Both the position numbers and the translations under genes were made by a program. Below are positions 50,229 to 59,398 of a stretch of DNA of 64,000 nucleotides, in pieces. Every line of letters starts with the position of its first letter. Position 1 is the stretch's first letter. The stretch spans positions 248,001 through 312,000 of the forward strand of contig CAVSBJ010000019.1 of the NCBI GenBank assembly GCA_963726105.1, given 5' to 3'. The notes beneath the pieces are model-generated. The model saw nothing but the letters and a program-made list of their open reading frames with translations, made no database searches and had not been told where the DNA came from. Origin of the DNA: Roseiarcus sp963726105 (GTDB lineage Bacteria; Pseudomonadota; Alphaproteobacteria; Rhizobiales; Beijerinckiaceae).

Positions 50229-50701
50229 TTGGATTCGGCTCCAGCAATCAATTCGTTCTTGATATTGGCTTTCATGGTCATGAGGCCGTCGTGCATGGCG
50301 TGAATGGTCGATTCGTCGACACCGGCCAGCGCGCGGCTCATCAGGTCCTCGGCCAGCGCGCCCAAATCTCTCAACGCCGGCGCGGCTTTTTCAGTGAGGT
50401 AGAGACGGTTGGCGCGGCGGTCGGTCGCATCGTCGCGCCGCTCGACAAGGCCGGCGGCCGTGAGCTTGTCGATTTGCCGCCCAAGCGTGATCGGCGCGAG
50501 GTCGAGCGCCTCGGCGAGTTCGTTCTGCTTGGCGCCCTCGCACCGTTGCAAGCGCGAAAGCACCGCCCATTGGGCGCGGGTGGTGCCGAGTTCGCGGGCG
50601 CGCTGGTCGGAATAAGTCCTAAGCAAACGCGCCACGTCATGGAGCGCAAAACCCAGCTCGCGGGCGGGGGATACGGTCCATTTGTGAGCAAGAGATAACA
50701 T
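50225..50701 (-). CDS. MarR family transcriptional regulator
   Basis: A 158-residue winged-helix repressor: N-terminal dimer helix (FALHDVARLLRTYSDQ), HTH LAEALDLAPITLGRQIDKL and wing ERRDDATDRRANRLYLT. First gene of the efflux operon, which it very likely represses, relieved by the pump's substrates. ATG 50701 is preferred to the upstream in-frame ATG at 50737, because the predicted promoter and operator lie between them; if that promoter is right, the transcript is nearly leaderless. Confidence 0.92.
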   Translation of the reverse strand: MLSLAHKWTVSPARELGFALHDVARLLRTYSDQRARELGTTRAQWAVLSRLQRCEGAKQNELAEALDLAPITLGRQIDKLTAAGLVERRDDATDRRANRLYLTEKAAPALRDLGALAEDLMSRALAGVDESTIHAMHDGLMTMKANIKNELIAGAESK

Positions 50702-50737
50702 AAGCACGCTTATAATATAGTGAGCAGGCTTATTCAA
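50700..50737 (-). promoter_or_regulatory. Promoter and MarR operator of the efflux operon
   Basis: On the minus strand TTGAAT (50737-50732) and TATAAG (50714-50709) are 17 bases apart. A perfect palindrome ATAAGC-AC-GCTTAT (50700-50713) overlaps the -10 box and the start codon, a typical site for autorepression. Confidence 0.6.
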
Positions 50738-50868
50738 GAGTGCAGTGAAAAAAAACAGCTGACGCCGCTCGCCGCGGGTTGAGTTCGTCCCCCATAAGAG
50801 CGCAGAATTCCTGTATAATTGTTGACGGCGTTAGCCGAGTTGCGGCCTTCCCTTCGGGGGCGCCTCCC

Positions 50869-51225
50869 TCAGCTTCCGCGATAGGTCGAATAGCTCCACG
50901 GCGAGACGAGAAGGGGCACGTGGTAATGCGCCTTCGGATCGGCGAGGCCGAAACGAATCGGAATGATGTCGAGGAAGGGCGGGTCGGCGAGTTCCGCGCG
51001 CCGCTGACGAAAATAGTCCCCGATATGAAAGACGAGTTCGAACCGCCCCGCGCGCGCCTGGTCGGCGCTGATCAGCGCCTTGTCGGTGCGGCCGTCGGAA
51101 TTGGTCGCGACATCGGCGATGAGCTTGCGATCTGATCCGCCCGCCAGCTCGTAAAGCTCCACTCGGACGCCGTCCGCCGGCTGACCGCGGCTTACGTCCA
51201 GGACATGGGTCGTAACGCCGGCCAA
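50869..51225 (-). CDS. uraH: 5-hydroxyisourate hydrolase
   Basis: Transthyretin-like protein of 118 residues, homotetramer, which opens 5-hydroxyisourate on the way from urate to allantoin. It has the N-terminal AGVTTHVLDVSRGQPADG with the active His, LYELAGG, VFHIGDYF, FLDIIPIRF and the C-terminal SPWSYSTYRGS, the family signature. TTG 51225 was chosen because the family starts M-x-G-x-TTHVLD, and GGGAG lies six bases upstream; a GTG at 51243 is possible. No urate oxidase or OHCU decarboxylase is adjacent, which is unusual. Confidence 0.93.
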   Translation of the reverse strand: MAGVTTHVLDVSRGQPADGVRVELYELAGGSDRKLIADVATNSDGRTDKALISADQARAGRFELVFHIGDYFRQRRAELADPPFLDIIPIRFGLADPKAHYHVPLLVSPWSYSTYRGS

Positions 51226-51438
51226 ATCCTTCTCCCTCAGCACGCCTCAAACCCCCGCCAGCGGAGCGCGCCATCGCTATCCTATCGCCACCGACGGACG
51301 TCGGCCAATGCGTTTTTTTGCATGCATGATTGACATGGCAGCAGCGCCGTTCGTCGCAATTGCCAATTACCCGGACGCGTGAGAAGACTGCGCGAGCGCG
51401 CTTACGACTTTTGTATAAGTGTTAGGGAGGTCGGCCCG

Positions 51439-54102
51439 ATGGACGACAGGGTCAAAAGCCAAGCCGACGAAACGAACGAATGGCTCGACGCGCTCGATTT
51501 TGTCGAGGCCTTCGAGGGAATCGCCAAGGTTGACGATATCCTGGACGCGGTTGTCACCTCCGCCCGTCGCAAGGGCGCGAAGCTGCCGTTCGCCGCCAAC
51601 ACCGCTTACGTCAACACCATCGCGCCTGAAGCCGAGCCGGCGCATCCGGGCGACCGACTGCTCGAGCAACATATCCGCCGCTACGTCCGCTGGAACGCCG
51701 CGGCGATGGTGGTCAAGGCGAACAAGGAATCGTCCGAGCTTGGCGGCCATATTGCGAGCTTCCAGTCGGCGGCGACCCTCTACGACACCGGCTTCATGCA
51801 TTTCTGGCATGCCTGCAACGACACGCATGGCGGCGACCTGATCTATTTCCAGGGCCATAGCTCGCCCGGCATCTATGCGCGGGCTTACCTCGAAGGCAGG
51901 TTGGGCGACGATCAGCTGGTGAACTTCCGCCAGGAGGTCGGCCGCAAGGGCCTGTCCTCCTATCCCCATCCCTGGCTGATGCCGGACTTCTGGCAGTTCC
52001 CGACCGTCTCCATGGGCCTTGGACCGCTGATGGCGATCTATCAGGCCCGGTTTCTTCGCTATCTGCACGGGCGAGGACTTGCCGACACCGAGCCGCGCAA
52101 GGTCTGGGTGTTCTGCGGCGACGGCGAGATGGACGAGCCGGAATCGCTTGGCGCGATCTCCCTTGCCGGACGCGAGAAGCTCGACAACCTCATCTTCGTG
52201 ATCAATTGCAACCTCCAGCGCCTCGACGGACCGGTGCGCGGCAACGGCAAGATCGTGCAGGAGCTTGAGGCCGACTTCCGCGGCGCCGGCTGGAACGTCA
52301 TCAAGTGCCTGTGGGGGTCGGGTTGGGACGCCCTGCTCGCCAGGGATACAGCCGGCAAGCTGCGCCAGCTGATGTTCGAGTGCGTCGACGGCGAATACCA
52401 GGACTTCAAGTCGAAAGACGGCGCCTACATCCGCAAGAACTTCTTCGGCCGCCATCCCGAGACGGCGGCGATGGTCGAGGACTGGACCGACGCCGAAATC
52501 TGGGCGCTGACCCGGGGCGGGCATGATCCCGTCAAGGTCTACGCCGCTTACAAGGCGGCGGTCGAGCACAAGGGCCAGCCGACCGTCATTCTTGCCAAGA
52601 CCGTCAAAGGCTATGGCATGGGCTCGGCCGGCGAAGGGCAGATGATCGCGCATCAGGCCAAGAAGCTCGGCCACGAGGCGCTTAAATCCTTCCGCGACCG
52701 GTTCCAGATTCCGGTTTCAGACACTGATCTCGACACGGTTCCCTTCCTGCGCTTCGCCGAGGGCAGCAAGGAGATGACTTATCTGCGCGAGCGACGCGCG
52801 GCGCTTGGCGGCTATCTGCCTTCGCGCCGGCGCAAGAGCGACGCGCTCGTCGTTCCTCCGCTTTCGGCGTTCGATGCGCTCCTGAAAGCGACCGCTGAAG
52901 GCCGCGAAATCTCGACCACAATGGCCTTTGTCCGGATTCTGACCGCGCTCCTGCGCGACAAGAATCTCGGCTCGCACGTGGTGCCGATTGTCCCCGACGA
53001 AAGCCGCACCTTCGGCATGGAGGGTCTCTTCCGCCAGGTCGGGATTTTCAGCCAGGTCGGACAGCTCTATCGGCCCCAGGACGCCGATCAGCTCATGTAT
53101 TACCGCGAGGATCCGAAAGGCCAGATCCTCCAGGAGGGCATCAACGAACCCGGCGCGATGGCCTCGTTCATCGCCGCCGGCACTTCGTATTCGACCTCAA
53201 ACGTGCCGATGATCCCCTTCTACATCTACTATTCGATGTTCGGCTTCCAGCGTGTCGGCGATCTCGCCTGGGCGGCGGGCGACATGCGGACGCGCGGCTT
53301 CTTGATCGGGGGCACCTCCGGCCGCACGACCCTGAATGGCGAAGGCCTCCAGCATGAGGACGGTCACAGCCATATCCTGGCGTCCACCATCCCGAATTGC
53401 GTAACCTACGATCCCACTTACGCCTACGAAGTGGCGGTGATCATCCACGCGGGCCTGAACCGGATGCTCGTCGACCAGGACGACGTCTTTTATTACATCA
53501 CCACCCTGAACGAGAATTACCCCCACCCCGCCATGCCGGAGGGGGCGGAGGAGGGCATCCTCAAGGGCGCCTACAAGCTGCGTGAGGTCAAGGCCGATCA
53601 GCCTGGCCTTCACGTCCGCCTCCTCGGCGCGGGCGCGATCCTGCGCGAGGTCGAAGCGGCGGCCGAGATGCTCGCAAACGAGCACGGCGTCAGCAGCGAG
53701 ATCTGGAGCGTCACCAGCTTCACCGAACTGCGCCGGGAAGGCCTCGACGCCGAGCGCTGGAATCTGCTCCATCCTGAAGCGGACCCGAAGGTCCCGTTCA
53801 TCACGAGCGCTCTTTCGAGCGGGAAGGGGCCTGTCATCGCCTCAACAGATTACATAAAGGCGCTCCCGGACGGGATTCGGCCTTATGTGCCGGCGCGTTA
53901 CAAGGTGCTGGGAACGGACGGGTTCGGACGCTCCGACTTTCGCCGCCGTCTGCGCTCGTTCTTCGAGGTCGACCGCTATCACGTCGCGGTCGCCAGTTTG
54001 AAAGCGCTGGCGGACGAGCAATTGCTGCCGACCCGGCGCGTGGCTGAGGCGATCGCCAAATACGGCATCGATCCGGACGGGCCGAACCCGGCGCGAAGCT
54101 GA
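51439..54102 (+). CDS. aceE: Pyruvate dehydrogenase E1 component, homodimeric
   Basis: Thiamine-dependent E1 of the pyruvate dehydrogenase complex, 887 residues, the homodimeric (AceE) type rather than the alpha-beta PdhA/PdhB found in most alphaproteobacteria. ThDP motif GDGEMDEPES ... NCNLQRLDGPV, then ARERGYGMGS-like loop (KTVKGYGMGSAGEG), and transketolase-like domain (VPIVPDESRTFGMEG, RQVGIFSQVGQLY). The ATG has AGGGAGGT upstream; the longer frame from 51379 is not homologous. Operon with aceF (43 bases) and lpdA. Confidence 0.97.
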   Translation: MDDRVKSQADETNEWLDALDFVEAFEGIAKVDDILDAVVTSARRKGAKLPFAANTAYVNTIAPEAEPAHPGDRLLEQHIRRYVRWNAAAMVVKANKESSELGGHIASFQSAATLYDTGFMHFWHACNDTHGGDLIYFQGHSSPGIYARAYLEGRLGDDQLVNFRQEVGRKGLSSYPHPWLMPDFWQFPTVSMGLGPLMAIYQARFLRYLHGRGLADTEPRKVWVFCGDGEMDEPESLGAISLAGREKLDNLIFVINCNLQRLDGPVRGNGKIVQELEADFRGAGWNVIKCLWGSGWDALLARDTAGKLRQLMFECVDGEYQDFKSKDGAYIRKNFFGRHPETAAMVEDWTDAEIWALTRGGHDPVKVYAAYKAAVEHKGQPTVILAKTVKGYGMGSAGEGQMIAHQAKKLGHEALKSFRDRFQIPVSDTDLDTVPFLRFAEGSKEMTYLRERRAALGGYLPSRRRKSDALVVPPLSAFDALLKATAEGREISTTMAFVRILTALLRDKNLGSHVVPIVPDESRTFGMEGLFRQVGIFSQVGQLYRPQDADQLMYYREDPKGQILQEGINEPGAMASFIAAGTSYSTSNVPMIPFYIYYSMFGFQRVGDLAWAAGDMRTRGFLIGGTSGRTTLNGEGLQHEDGHSHILASTIPNCVTYDPTYAYEVAVIIHAGLNRMLVDQDDVFYYITTLNENYPHPAMPEGAEEGILKGAYKLREVKADQPGLHVRLLGAGAILREVEAAAEMLANEHGVSSEIWSVTSFTELRREGLDAERWNLLHPEADPKVPFITSALSSGKGPVIASTDYIKALPDGIRPYVPARYKVLGTDGFGRSDFRRRLRSFFEVDRYHVAVASLKALADEQLLPTRRVAEAIAKYGIDPDGPNPARS

Positions 54103-54145
54103 AAGTCGGCACCCCTGAAATAACTGTCCGCTGAGGAGAGCGCCG

Positions 54146-55855
54146 GTGGCGAAAGTCGACGTGAAGGTTCCCGACATCGGCGACTTCAATGACGTGCCGG
54201 TCATTGAGGTGCTGGTTAAACCCGGCGACGTCGTCAAGGCGGAGCAGTCGCTGATCTCGCTCGAATCCGACAAGGCGACGATGGACGTGCCCTCGCCGGT
54301 CTCAGGCACGGTCGCGGAGGTTGTGGCCAAGGTCGGCGACAAAGTGTCGATGGGGACGCTGATCGCGCGGATTGAATCCGCCGAGGGCGGGAAGGCCGAG
54401 GCCGCTCCCGCCAAGGCCGCCACCACATCACCCGCCGCCGCTGGGAAAACGGAAGCGGCGGCCGCGAAAGCCGCCACCCCGGAGAAAGCCGCCGCTGCAC
54501 CTTCCGCCAAGTCTGCCGCATCGGCGCCCGCCAAGTCTGGCGCGTCGGCGCCCGCCAAGGCGGCGACGATCGACATCACGATCCCAGACATCGGCGACTT
54601 CAAGGACGTGCCGGTTATCGAGGTTCTCGTGAAGGCGGGCGACACGGTCGAGGCGGAGCAGCCGATTGTGACGCTCGAATCCGACAAGGCGAGCATGGAC
54701 GTGCCGTCGCCGGCGGCCGGCAAGATCACCGAGATTGTCGTCAAGGTCGGCGACAAAGTGTCGATGGGCTCGGTGGTCGGGAAGCTCGACGCGGGAGGAT
54801 CGGCTGGGTTGGTCTCGCCGGATCAGGAAGACGAGGCGGATGCGAAGGAAGAAGAGGACGCCGCCGAAGCGCCTGACACTTCGCCCGTTGCGCCAGGCGA
54901 TCTGCCGCCCCGGCCGGCGAAAGCGGGAGCAGGCCCCGCCCTTCCCGATTTCTCGGGCGTATTCGCTGGCCCCGCGGTTCGGCGGCTGGCGCGCGAGCTT
55001 GGCCTCGATCTCACTCAGTTAAAGGGGACGGGCGAAAAAGGCCGCATCACCCGCGAGGACGTGAAGGCGGCGCTCGCCAAGGGTACGGCCGCGCCTGCGG
55101 CAGGAGGCGGCGCGCTTCCCGCGGTGCCGCAGGTCGACTTCGCGAAATTCGGCCCCACCGAGACGGTCCCGCTCTCGCGCATCAAGAAGATTTCCGGCCC
55201 CCGGCTGCACGCCTCCTGGGTCAACATCCCGCATGTCACACATTCGGATGAAGCGGACATCACCGATCTCGACGCCTTTCGGAAGGCTCTCGACGAGGAC
55301 GCGAAGAAAGACAAGTCAAAGCCTTACCGCGTCTCGCTGCTGCCCCTTCTCATGCGCGCCGCGGTCGCCGCGCTGAAAGCTTTCCCGACTTTCAACGCCG
55401 CGCTCAGTCCGGGCGGCGACTCATTGATTTTGCGCCGCTATTGGCACCTCGGCGTCGCCGTGGACACGCCCGATGGCCTCGTGGTCGCCGTCGTCAAGGA
55501 CGTCGATCAGAAGGGCGTCGTCGATCTTGCCCGCGAGCTTGGCGCCCTTTCGGAGAAAGCCCGCGCCGGCAAGCTCGCGCCCGCTGAAATGCAGGGGGCG
55601 ACCTTCACCATCTCGTCGCTAGGCGGCATCGGGGGCACGGCCTTCACCCCGATCGTCAACGCGCCCGAGGTGGCTATTCTTGGCGTCGTGCGGTCGAAAA
55701 TGGCTCCGGTCTGGGACGGAAAGGCGTTTCAGCCTCGTCTCATGCTGCCGCTATGCCTATCTTACGACCACAGGGTGATCGACGGCGCGGCGGGCGCGCG
55801 CTTCATGCGCCATCTCGCGGGCCTCCTGGAGGACATGCGGCGCATCATCTTGTGA
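54146..55855 (+). CDS. aceF: Dihydrolipoyllysine-residue acetyltransferase (E2)
   Basis: E2 core of the pyruvate dehydrogenase complex, 569 residues. Two lipoyl domains, with lipoylated Lys43 and Lys181 (LESDKATMD and LESDKASMD), each beginning VPDIGDF or IPDIGDF, joined by Ala/Pro/Lys linkers; a peripheral subunit-binding domain at about 270-310 (VRRLARELGLDLTQLKGTG); and the catalytic domain with SYDHRVIDG as active site near the C-terminus. GTG start with GAGGAGAG upstream. Binds E1 and E3. Confidence 0.96.
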   Translation: MAKVDVKVPDIGDFNDVPVIEVLVKPGDVVKAEQSLISLESDKATMDVPSPVSGTVAEVVAKVGDKVSMGTLIARIESAEGGKAEAAPAKAATTSPAAAGKTEAAAAKAATPEKAAAAPSAKSAASAPAKSGASAPAKAATIDITIPDIGDFKDVPVIEVLVKAGDTVEAEQPIVTLESDKASMDVPSPAAGKITEIVVKVGDKVSMGSVVGKLDAGGSAGLVSPDQEDEADAKEEEDAAEAPDTSPVAPGDLPPRPAKAGAGPALPDFSGVFAGPAVRRLARELGLDLTQLKGTGEKGRITREDVKAALAKGTAAPAAGGGALPAVPQVDFAKFGPTETVPLSRIKKISGPRLHASWVNIPHVTHSDEADITDLDAFRKALDEDAKKDKSKPYRVSLLPLLMRAAVAALKAFPTFNAALSPGGDSLILRRYWHLGVAVDTPDGLVVAVVKDVDQKGVVDLARELGALSEKARAGKLAPAEMQGATFTISSLGGIGGTAFTPIVNAPEVAILGVVRSKMAPVWDGKAFQPRLMLPLCLSYDHRVIDGAAGARFMRHLAGLLEDMRRIIL

Positions 55856-55879
55856 CCGCGGCCCGATAGAAAGACAGGC

Positions 55880-57670
55880 ATGGCGAACGAAATCCGGCTT
55901 CCCGACATCGGCGACTTCAAGGATGTGCCGATCATCGAAATCCTCGTCACGCCGGGGCAGAGCGTGCGCAAGGACGAGACGATCCTGACGCTCGAGAGCG
56001 ACAAGGCGACCATGGATGTGCCGGCGCCCGAGGATGGCGTGATCGGCGAAATCCGCGTCAAGGTCGGCGACAAGGTCTCCCAGGGCGACGTGCTGGCGGC
56101 CTATTCGGGCGGCGAAGAGACAAAACAGGCCGCGGCGCCGAAGGCTGCCGCGCCGGCCGCCGCTGCTCAGGGCGGTGGAGTCGAAATCCAGGAGCCGGCT
56201 CCGAAGGCCGCTCAGCCCGCTGGCCCGCCGCCGAAGCCGGCGGCTGATCCAGGCGGGCAGGCCGACTTCGAGGCGGATATTCTCGTTCTGGGGGCCGGTC
56301 CCGGCGGCTACACCGCCGCCTTCCGCGCCGCCGACCTGGGGCAGAACGTCGTTCTGGTCGACTCGCGACCGACGCTCGGCGGCGTCTGCCTCAACGTCGG
56401 CTGCATCCCATCAAAGGCGCTGCTGCACGTCGCCAAGGTCGTCGACGACGCGAAGGCCATGGGATCGCATGGGGTGAACTTTGGCGCGCCGACGTTCGAC
56501 CCTGCGGCGATCCGCGGCTGGAAGGACGGCGTGGTCAAGCGGTTGACGGGCGGCCTCACTGGCCTCGCCAAGCAGCGCAAGGTGAAAACGGTGATTGGAG
56601 AGGGCAAGTTCACCTCGGCCAACACCCTGCGCGTCGAAACAACGGAGGGCGCGCGGGTCGTGCGCTTCAACAAGGCGATCATCGCCGCCGGCTCCGAACC
56701 GGCCGCGCCGGGCTTCATTCCCGCCGATCCGCGCATCTGGGATTCGACGGCGGCGCTCGAGATCAGCTTCATTCCCAAGCGCATGCTGGTGCTTGGCGGA
56801 GGCATCATCGGCCTCGAGATGGCGACGGTCTACCATTCGCTCGGCGCCGGCATCACCGTGATCGAAATGATGGACCAATTGATGCCGGGCGCTGATCCGG
56901 ACATCGTGACCCCGCTCGCCAAGCGCGTTGGCCGGCTCTACGAGAAGATCCTGCTTAGGACGAAAGTGACCGCTGTCCGCGCGGAGCCGGACGGGCTCAA
57001 GGTGAGTTACGAAGGTCCGGACGGCGCGAAGACCGAGACGTTCGACGCCATGCTGGTCTCCGTCGGGCGACGCCCCAACGGAGCGGGCATCGGCGCGGCG
57101 GCCGCTGGCGTCGCCGTCGACCAGCGCGGCTACATCGCTGTTGACCGGCAGATGCGCACCAACGTGCCGCACATCTTCGCCATCGGCGACATCGTCGGCC
57201 AGCCGATGCTGGCGCACAAGGCCACGCATGAGGCCAAGGTCGCGGCGGAGGTCGCCAGCGGACACAAATCCTCGTTTGACGCCAAGGCGATCCCTTCGGT
57301 TGCTTACACCGATCCGGAAGTCGCCTGGGCGGGGCTCACCGAGACCGAAGCCAAGGCGAAGGGGATCAAATACGGCAAGGCCGTCTTCCCCTGGGCGGCA
57401 AGCGGGCGGTCGCTGTCGCTCGGCCGGGACGAGGGGCTGACCAAGACCCTGTGGGATGAAGAAACCCAGCGTCTCATCGGTTGCGGCATCGTCGGGCCGA
57501 ACGCCGGTGATCTCATCTCCGAGGCGGCGCTGGCGATCGAGATGGGCGCCGAGGCCGACGACGTCGGCCTGACCATTCATCCCCACCCGACGCTCTCGGA
57601 GACCTTCGCCATGTCGGCCGAAGCCTTCGCCGGCACCCTGACCGACCTCTATATCCCGAAGAAGAAATAG
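55880..57670 (+). CDS. lpdA: Dihydrolipoyl dehydrogenase (E3) with N-terminal lipoyl domain
   Basis: E3 flavoenzyme, 596 residues, reoxidising the lipoamide. An added lipoyl domain at residues 1-80 (Lys42 in LESDKATMD), an Ala/Pro linker, then FAD binding (LVLGAGPGGYTAAFRAADLG), the redox disulfide GGVCLNVGCIPSK, NAD binding (LVLGGGIIGLEMATVYH) and the interface HPHPTLSETF with the active-site His. The N-terminal lipoyl domain is a known form in several proteobacterial pyruvate dehydrogenase E3s. 24 bases after aceF. Confidence 0.96.
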   Translation: MANEIRLPDIGDFKDVPIIEILVTPGQSVRKDETILTLESDKATMDVPAPEDGVIGEIRVKVGDKVSQGDVLAAYSGGEETKQAAAPKAAAPAAAAQGGGVEIQEPAPKAAQPAGPPPKPAADPGGQADFEADILVLGAGPGGYTAAFRAADLGQNVVLVDSRPTLGGVCLNVGCIPSKALLHVAKVVDDAKAMGSHGVNFGAPTFDPAAIRGWKDGVVKRLTGGLTGLAKQRKVKTVIGEGKFTSANTLRVETTEGARVVRFNKAIIAAGSEPAAPGFIPADPRIWDSTAALEISFIPKRMLVLGGGIIGLEMATVYHSLGAGITVIEMMDQLMPGADPDIVTPLAKRVGRLYEKILLRTKVTAVRAEPDGLKVSYEGPDGAKTETFDAMLVSVGRRPNGAGIGAAAAGVAVDQRGYIAVDRQMRTNVPHIFAIGDIVGQPMLAHKATHEAKVAAEVASGHKSSFDAKAIPSVAYTDPEVAWAGLTETEAKAKGIKYGKAVFPWAASGRSLSLGRDEGLTKTLWDEETQRLIGCGIVGPNAGDLISEAALAIEMGAEADDVGLTIHPHPTLSETFAMSAEAFAGTLTDLYIPKKK

Positions 57671-57683
57671 TGCGGTTTGCCAT

Positions 57684-57839
57684 CCCTTCTCCCCCTGGGA
57701 GAAGGTGGGCCGAAGGGCCGGATGAGGGCGGGAGCGAAGCCTCTCTCCCTGACGATGGCGCCCAGCAATCGCCGCCGGCTTGTGAACCCTCATCCGTCGG
57801 GCTTCGCCCGAGACCTTCTCCCTGAGGGAGAAGGGGCGC
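57684..57839. repeat. Two inverted copies of the CCTTCTCCC palindromic repeat
   Basis: Copy 57684-57735 is in the same orientation as that at 2370-2420; copy 57787-57838 is its reverse complement (CCCTCATCCG...GAGGGAGAAGGGG). Together they frame a 50-base spacer and could form a large stem-loop behind the pdh operon. Confidence 0.82.
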
Positions 57840-57873
57840 GGGATGGAACAGACGCCAATCGGAGCACCTGCGC

Positions 57874-58743
57874 GTGAGAGTCTTCTTCTTCGGGCTGGGC
57901 TATTGCGCCCGGCGGTTCATTCAGCGCGCACCCTGGATCGAGGCGAGCGGCACGACGCGGACCGCGGACGGCGTCGAGGCGCTGCGGGGCGAAGGCATCG
58001 AGGCCTACCGATTCGATGGCGCCGGGCCAGATCCGGAGCTGGAGCGGGCGCTCGGGAAGGCCGAGGCGATCGTCGTCTCGATCCCGCCCCGCGAGGGGCC
58101 AGGGGCGACCCTCGATCGGTTTGGCGCCGCCATCGCCGCGGCGCCGGCGGTGAGGCGCATCGTCTACTATTCGACCATCGGGGTCTACGGCGACCACGCG
58201 GGGGCTTGGGTCGACGAGACCAGCGCGACGCGGACGCGCACGGCGCGCGGACTGGCCCGGCTCGAAGACGAGTCCCGTTGGGCGGCGGCGGCCCGGGCGC
58301 GGGGGGCAGAAACCGACATTCTGCGCCTCGCCGGCATCTACGGGCCCGGCCGCAACGCCCTGACGAATCTGCGCCGGGGCGAGGCGCGGCGGATCGTCAA
58401 GCCAGGGCAGGTGTTCAACCGCGCCCATGTCGATGATATTGCTGAGATCTCGGGCCTTGTCCTAATGCGCGACCTTAAGGGCGAGGTCTGGAACGTCGCC
58501 GATGACGAGCCGGCTCCGCCGCAAGACGTCGTTGCGTATGCGGCGTCGCTGATCGGCGTCGAGCCGCCGCCCGAGGAGCCCTTCGAGCGGGCCGCTCTCT
58601 CGCCGATGGCGCGCGAATTCTACGCCGAAAACAAGCGGGTTTCGATCGCCAAGGCCAAGGCCGAGCTGGGATTCGCGCCTGCCTACCCGACCTATCGCGA
58701 GGGGCTCAAGGCGCTCGCGGAGGCCGGAGAAGGACAGGCGTGA
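57874..58743 (+). CDS. NAD-dependent epimerase/dehydratase-like (SDR) protein
   Basis: An atypical extended SDR of 289 residues. The nucleotide motif at the start is GLGYCARRF rather than GxxGxxG; strand-4 IVVSIPPREG and YYSTIGVYGDHAG follow, where Tyr of the catalytic region replaces the usual Y-x3-K. FNRAHVDDIAEI and WNVADDEPAPP are typical of the YeeZ/SDR-like family. Enzymatic activity and substrate are unknown. Start GTG 57874; there is no good Shine-Dalgarno. Confidence 0.85.
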   Translation: MRVFFFGLGYCARRFIQRAPWIEASGTTRTADGVEALRGEGIEAYRFDGAGPDPELERALGKAEAIVVSIPPREGPGATLDRFGAAIAAAPAVRRIVYYSTIGVYGDHAGAWVDETSATRTRTARGLARLEDESRWAAAARARGAETDILRLAGIYGPGRNALTNLRRGEARRIVKPGQVFNRAHVDDIAEISGLVLMRDLKGEVWNVADDEPAPPQDVVAYAASLIGVEPPPEEPFERAALSPMAREFYAENKRVSIAKAKAELGFAPAYPTYREGLKALAEAGEGQA

Positions 58744-58852
58744 GGGCGCCGCCGCGCCTCGCCGCGCTGCCTCTCCGACAGGCGAGCCTGCGCGACCTGG
58801 TCCGCCATAGGGACTGGTTGAGCCGCCGCCATCTTGGCCCAAGGTTGAGCGG

Positions 58853-59221
58853 GTGACGGAAAAAGCGGATAGGAAGGCTGCGCCGACCTGCCAACAGGAA
58901 GCGGAGGGCTGGCGCGTCGCCACCGGAGACCTCGTCTTGCCGAAGCTGGTCGTGCCGCTCGCCATGGTTTTGGCCGCGATAGCAAGCGCGCGGGCCCAGG
59001 AGCCGCAGGTCGGCCATTATCAAATGATCGCCGTGCCGGCTTCGCAATCTCAGACTTTTCCCGAAACCCTTCTCCTGGACACGGCCACAGGACAAAGCTG
59101 GATCTTGTACCACGAAACCGGGCAGTCGATTGAATGGCTGCCCCTTCGGTTTTCGGGCGGAAAGGACAGGCCTGCGACACCGCTACCGCCTCCGCCTGAC
59201 GCGGTTGGGGTTTCGCGCTGA
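58853..59221 (+). CDS. Small exported hypothetical protein
   Basis: A 122-residue frame with a GTG start. A hydrophobic stretch at about residues 31-46 (LVVPLAMVLAAIASARAQ) looks like a signal peptide with a preceding polar extension; mature residues (VPASQSQTFPETLLLDTATGQSWILY) resemble a short beta-sheet domain found in secreted hypothetical proteins, LDTATGQSW recalling beta-propeller blades. Proline-rich C-terminus. The start is uncertain: a later ATG (58964) would give a signal peptide without extension. Confidence 0.6.
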   Translation: MTEKADRKAAPTCQQEAEGWRVATGDLVLPKLVVPLAMVLAAIASARAQEPQVGHYQMIAVPASQSQTFPETLLLDTATGQSWILYHETGQSIEWLPLRFSGGKDRPATPLPPPPDAVGVSR

Positions 59222-59398
59222 CGGCGGTCCGCCACCCGACCGAGATAGGACGATGAGAAGACGCGTCTCGGCCTCATCCGGAAGGCCGCCATCTGGGAAA
59301 TGAACGGGACCACCCGAAGCGCCGGCCGCAGTCAATGGGTCGGCCCGATCGGGCGCCGCCTGGCGTTGTGATCAAGGCCTGAGCGCGGATCCCGGCCT

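Noticed and set aside
59280..59320. A possible fragment of an FG-GAP repeat (AIWEMNGTT in the plus frame)
   Set aside because: Only nine residues match the repeat and the flanks do not; too short to claim a relic.
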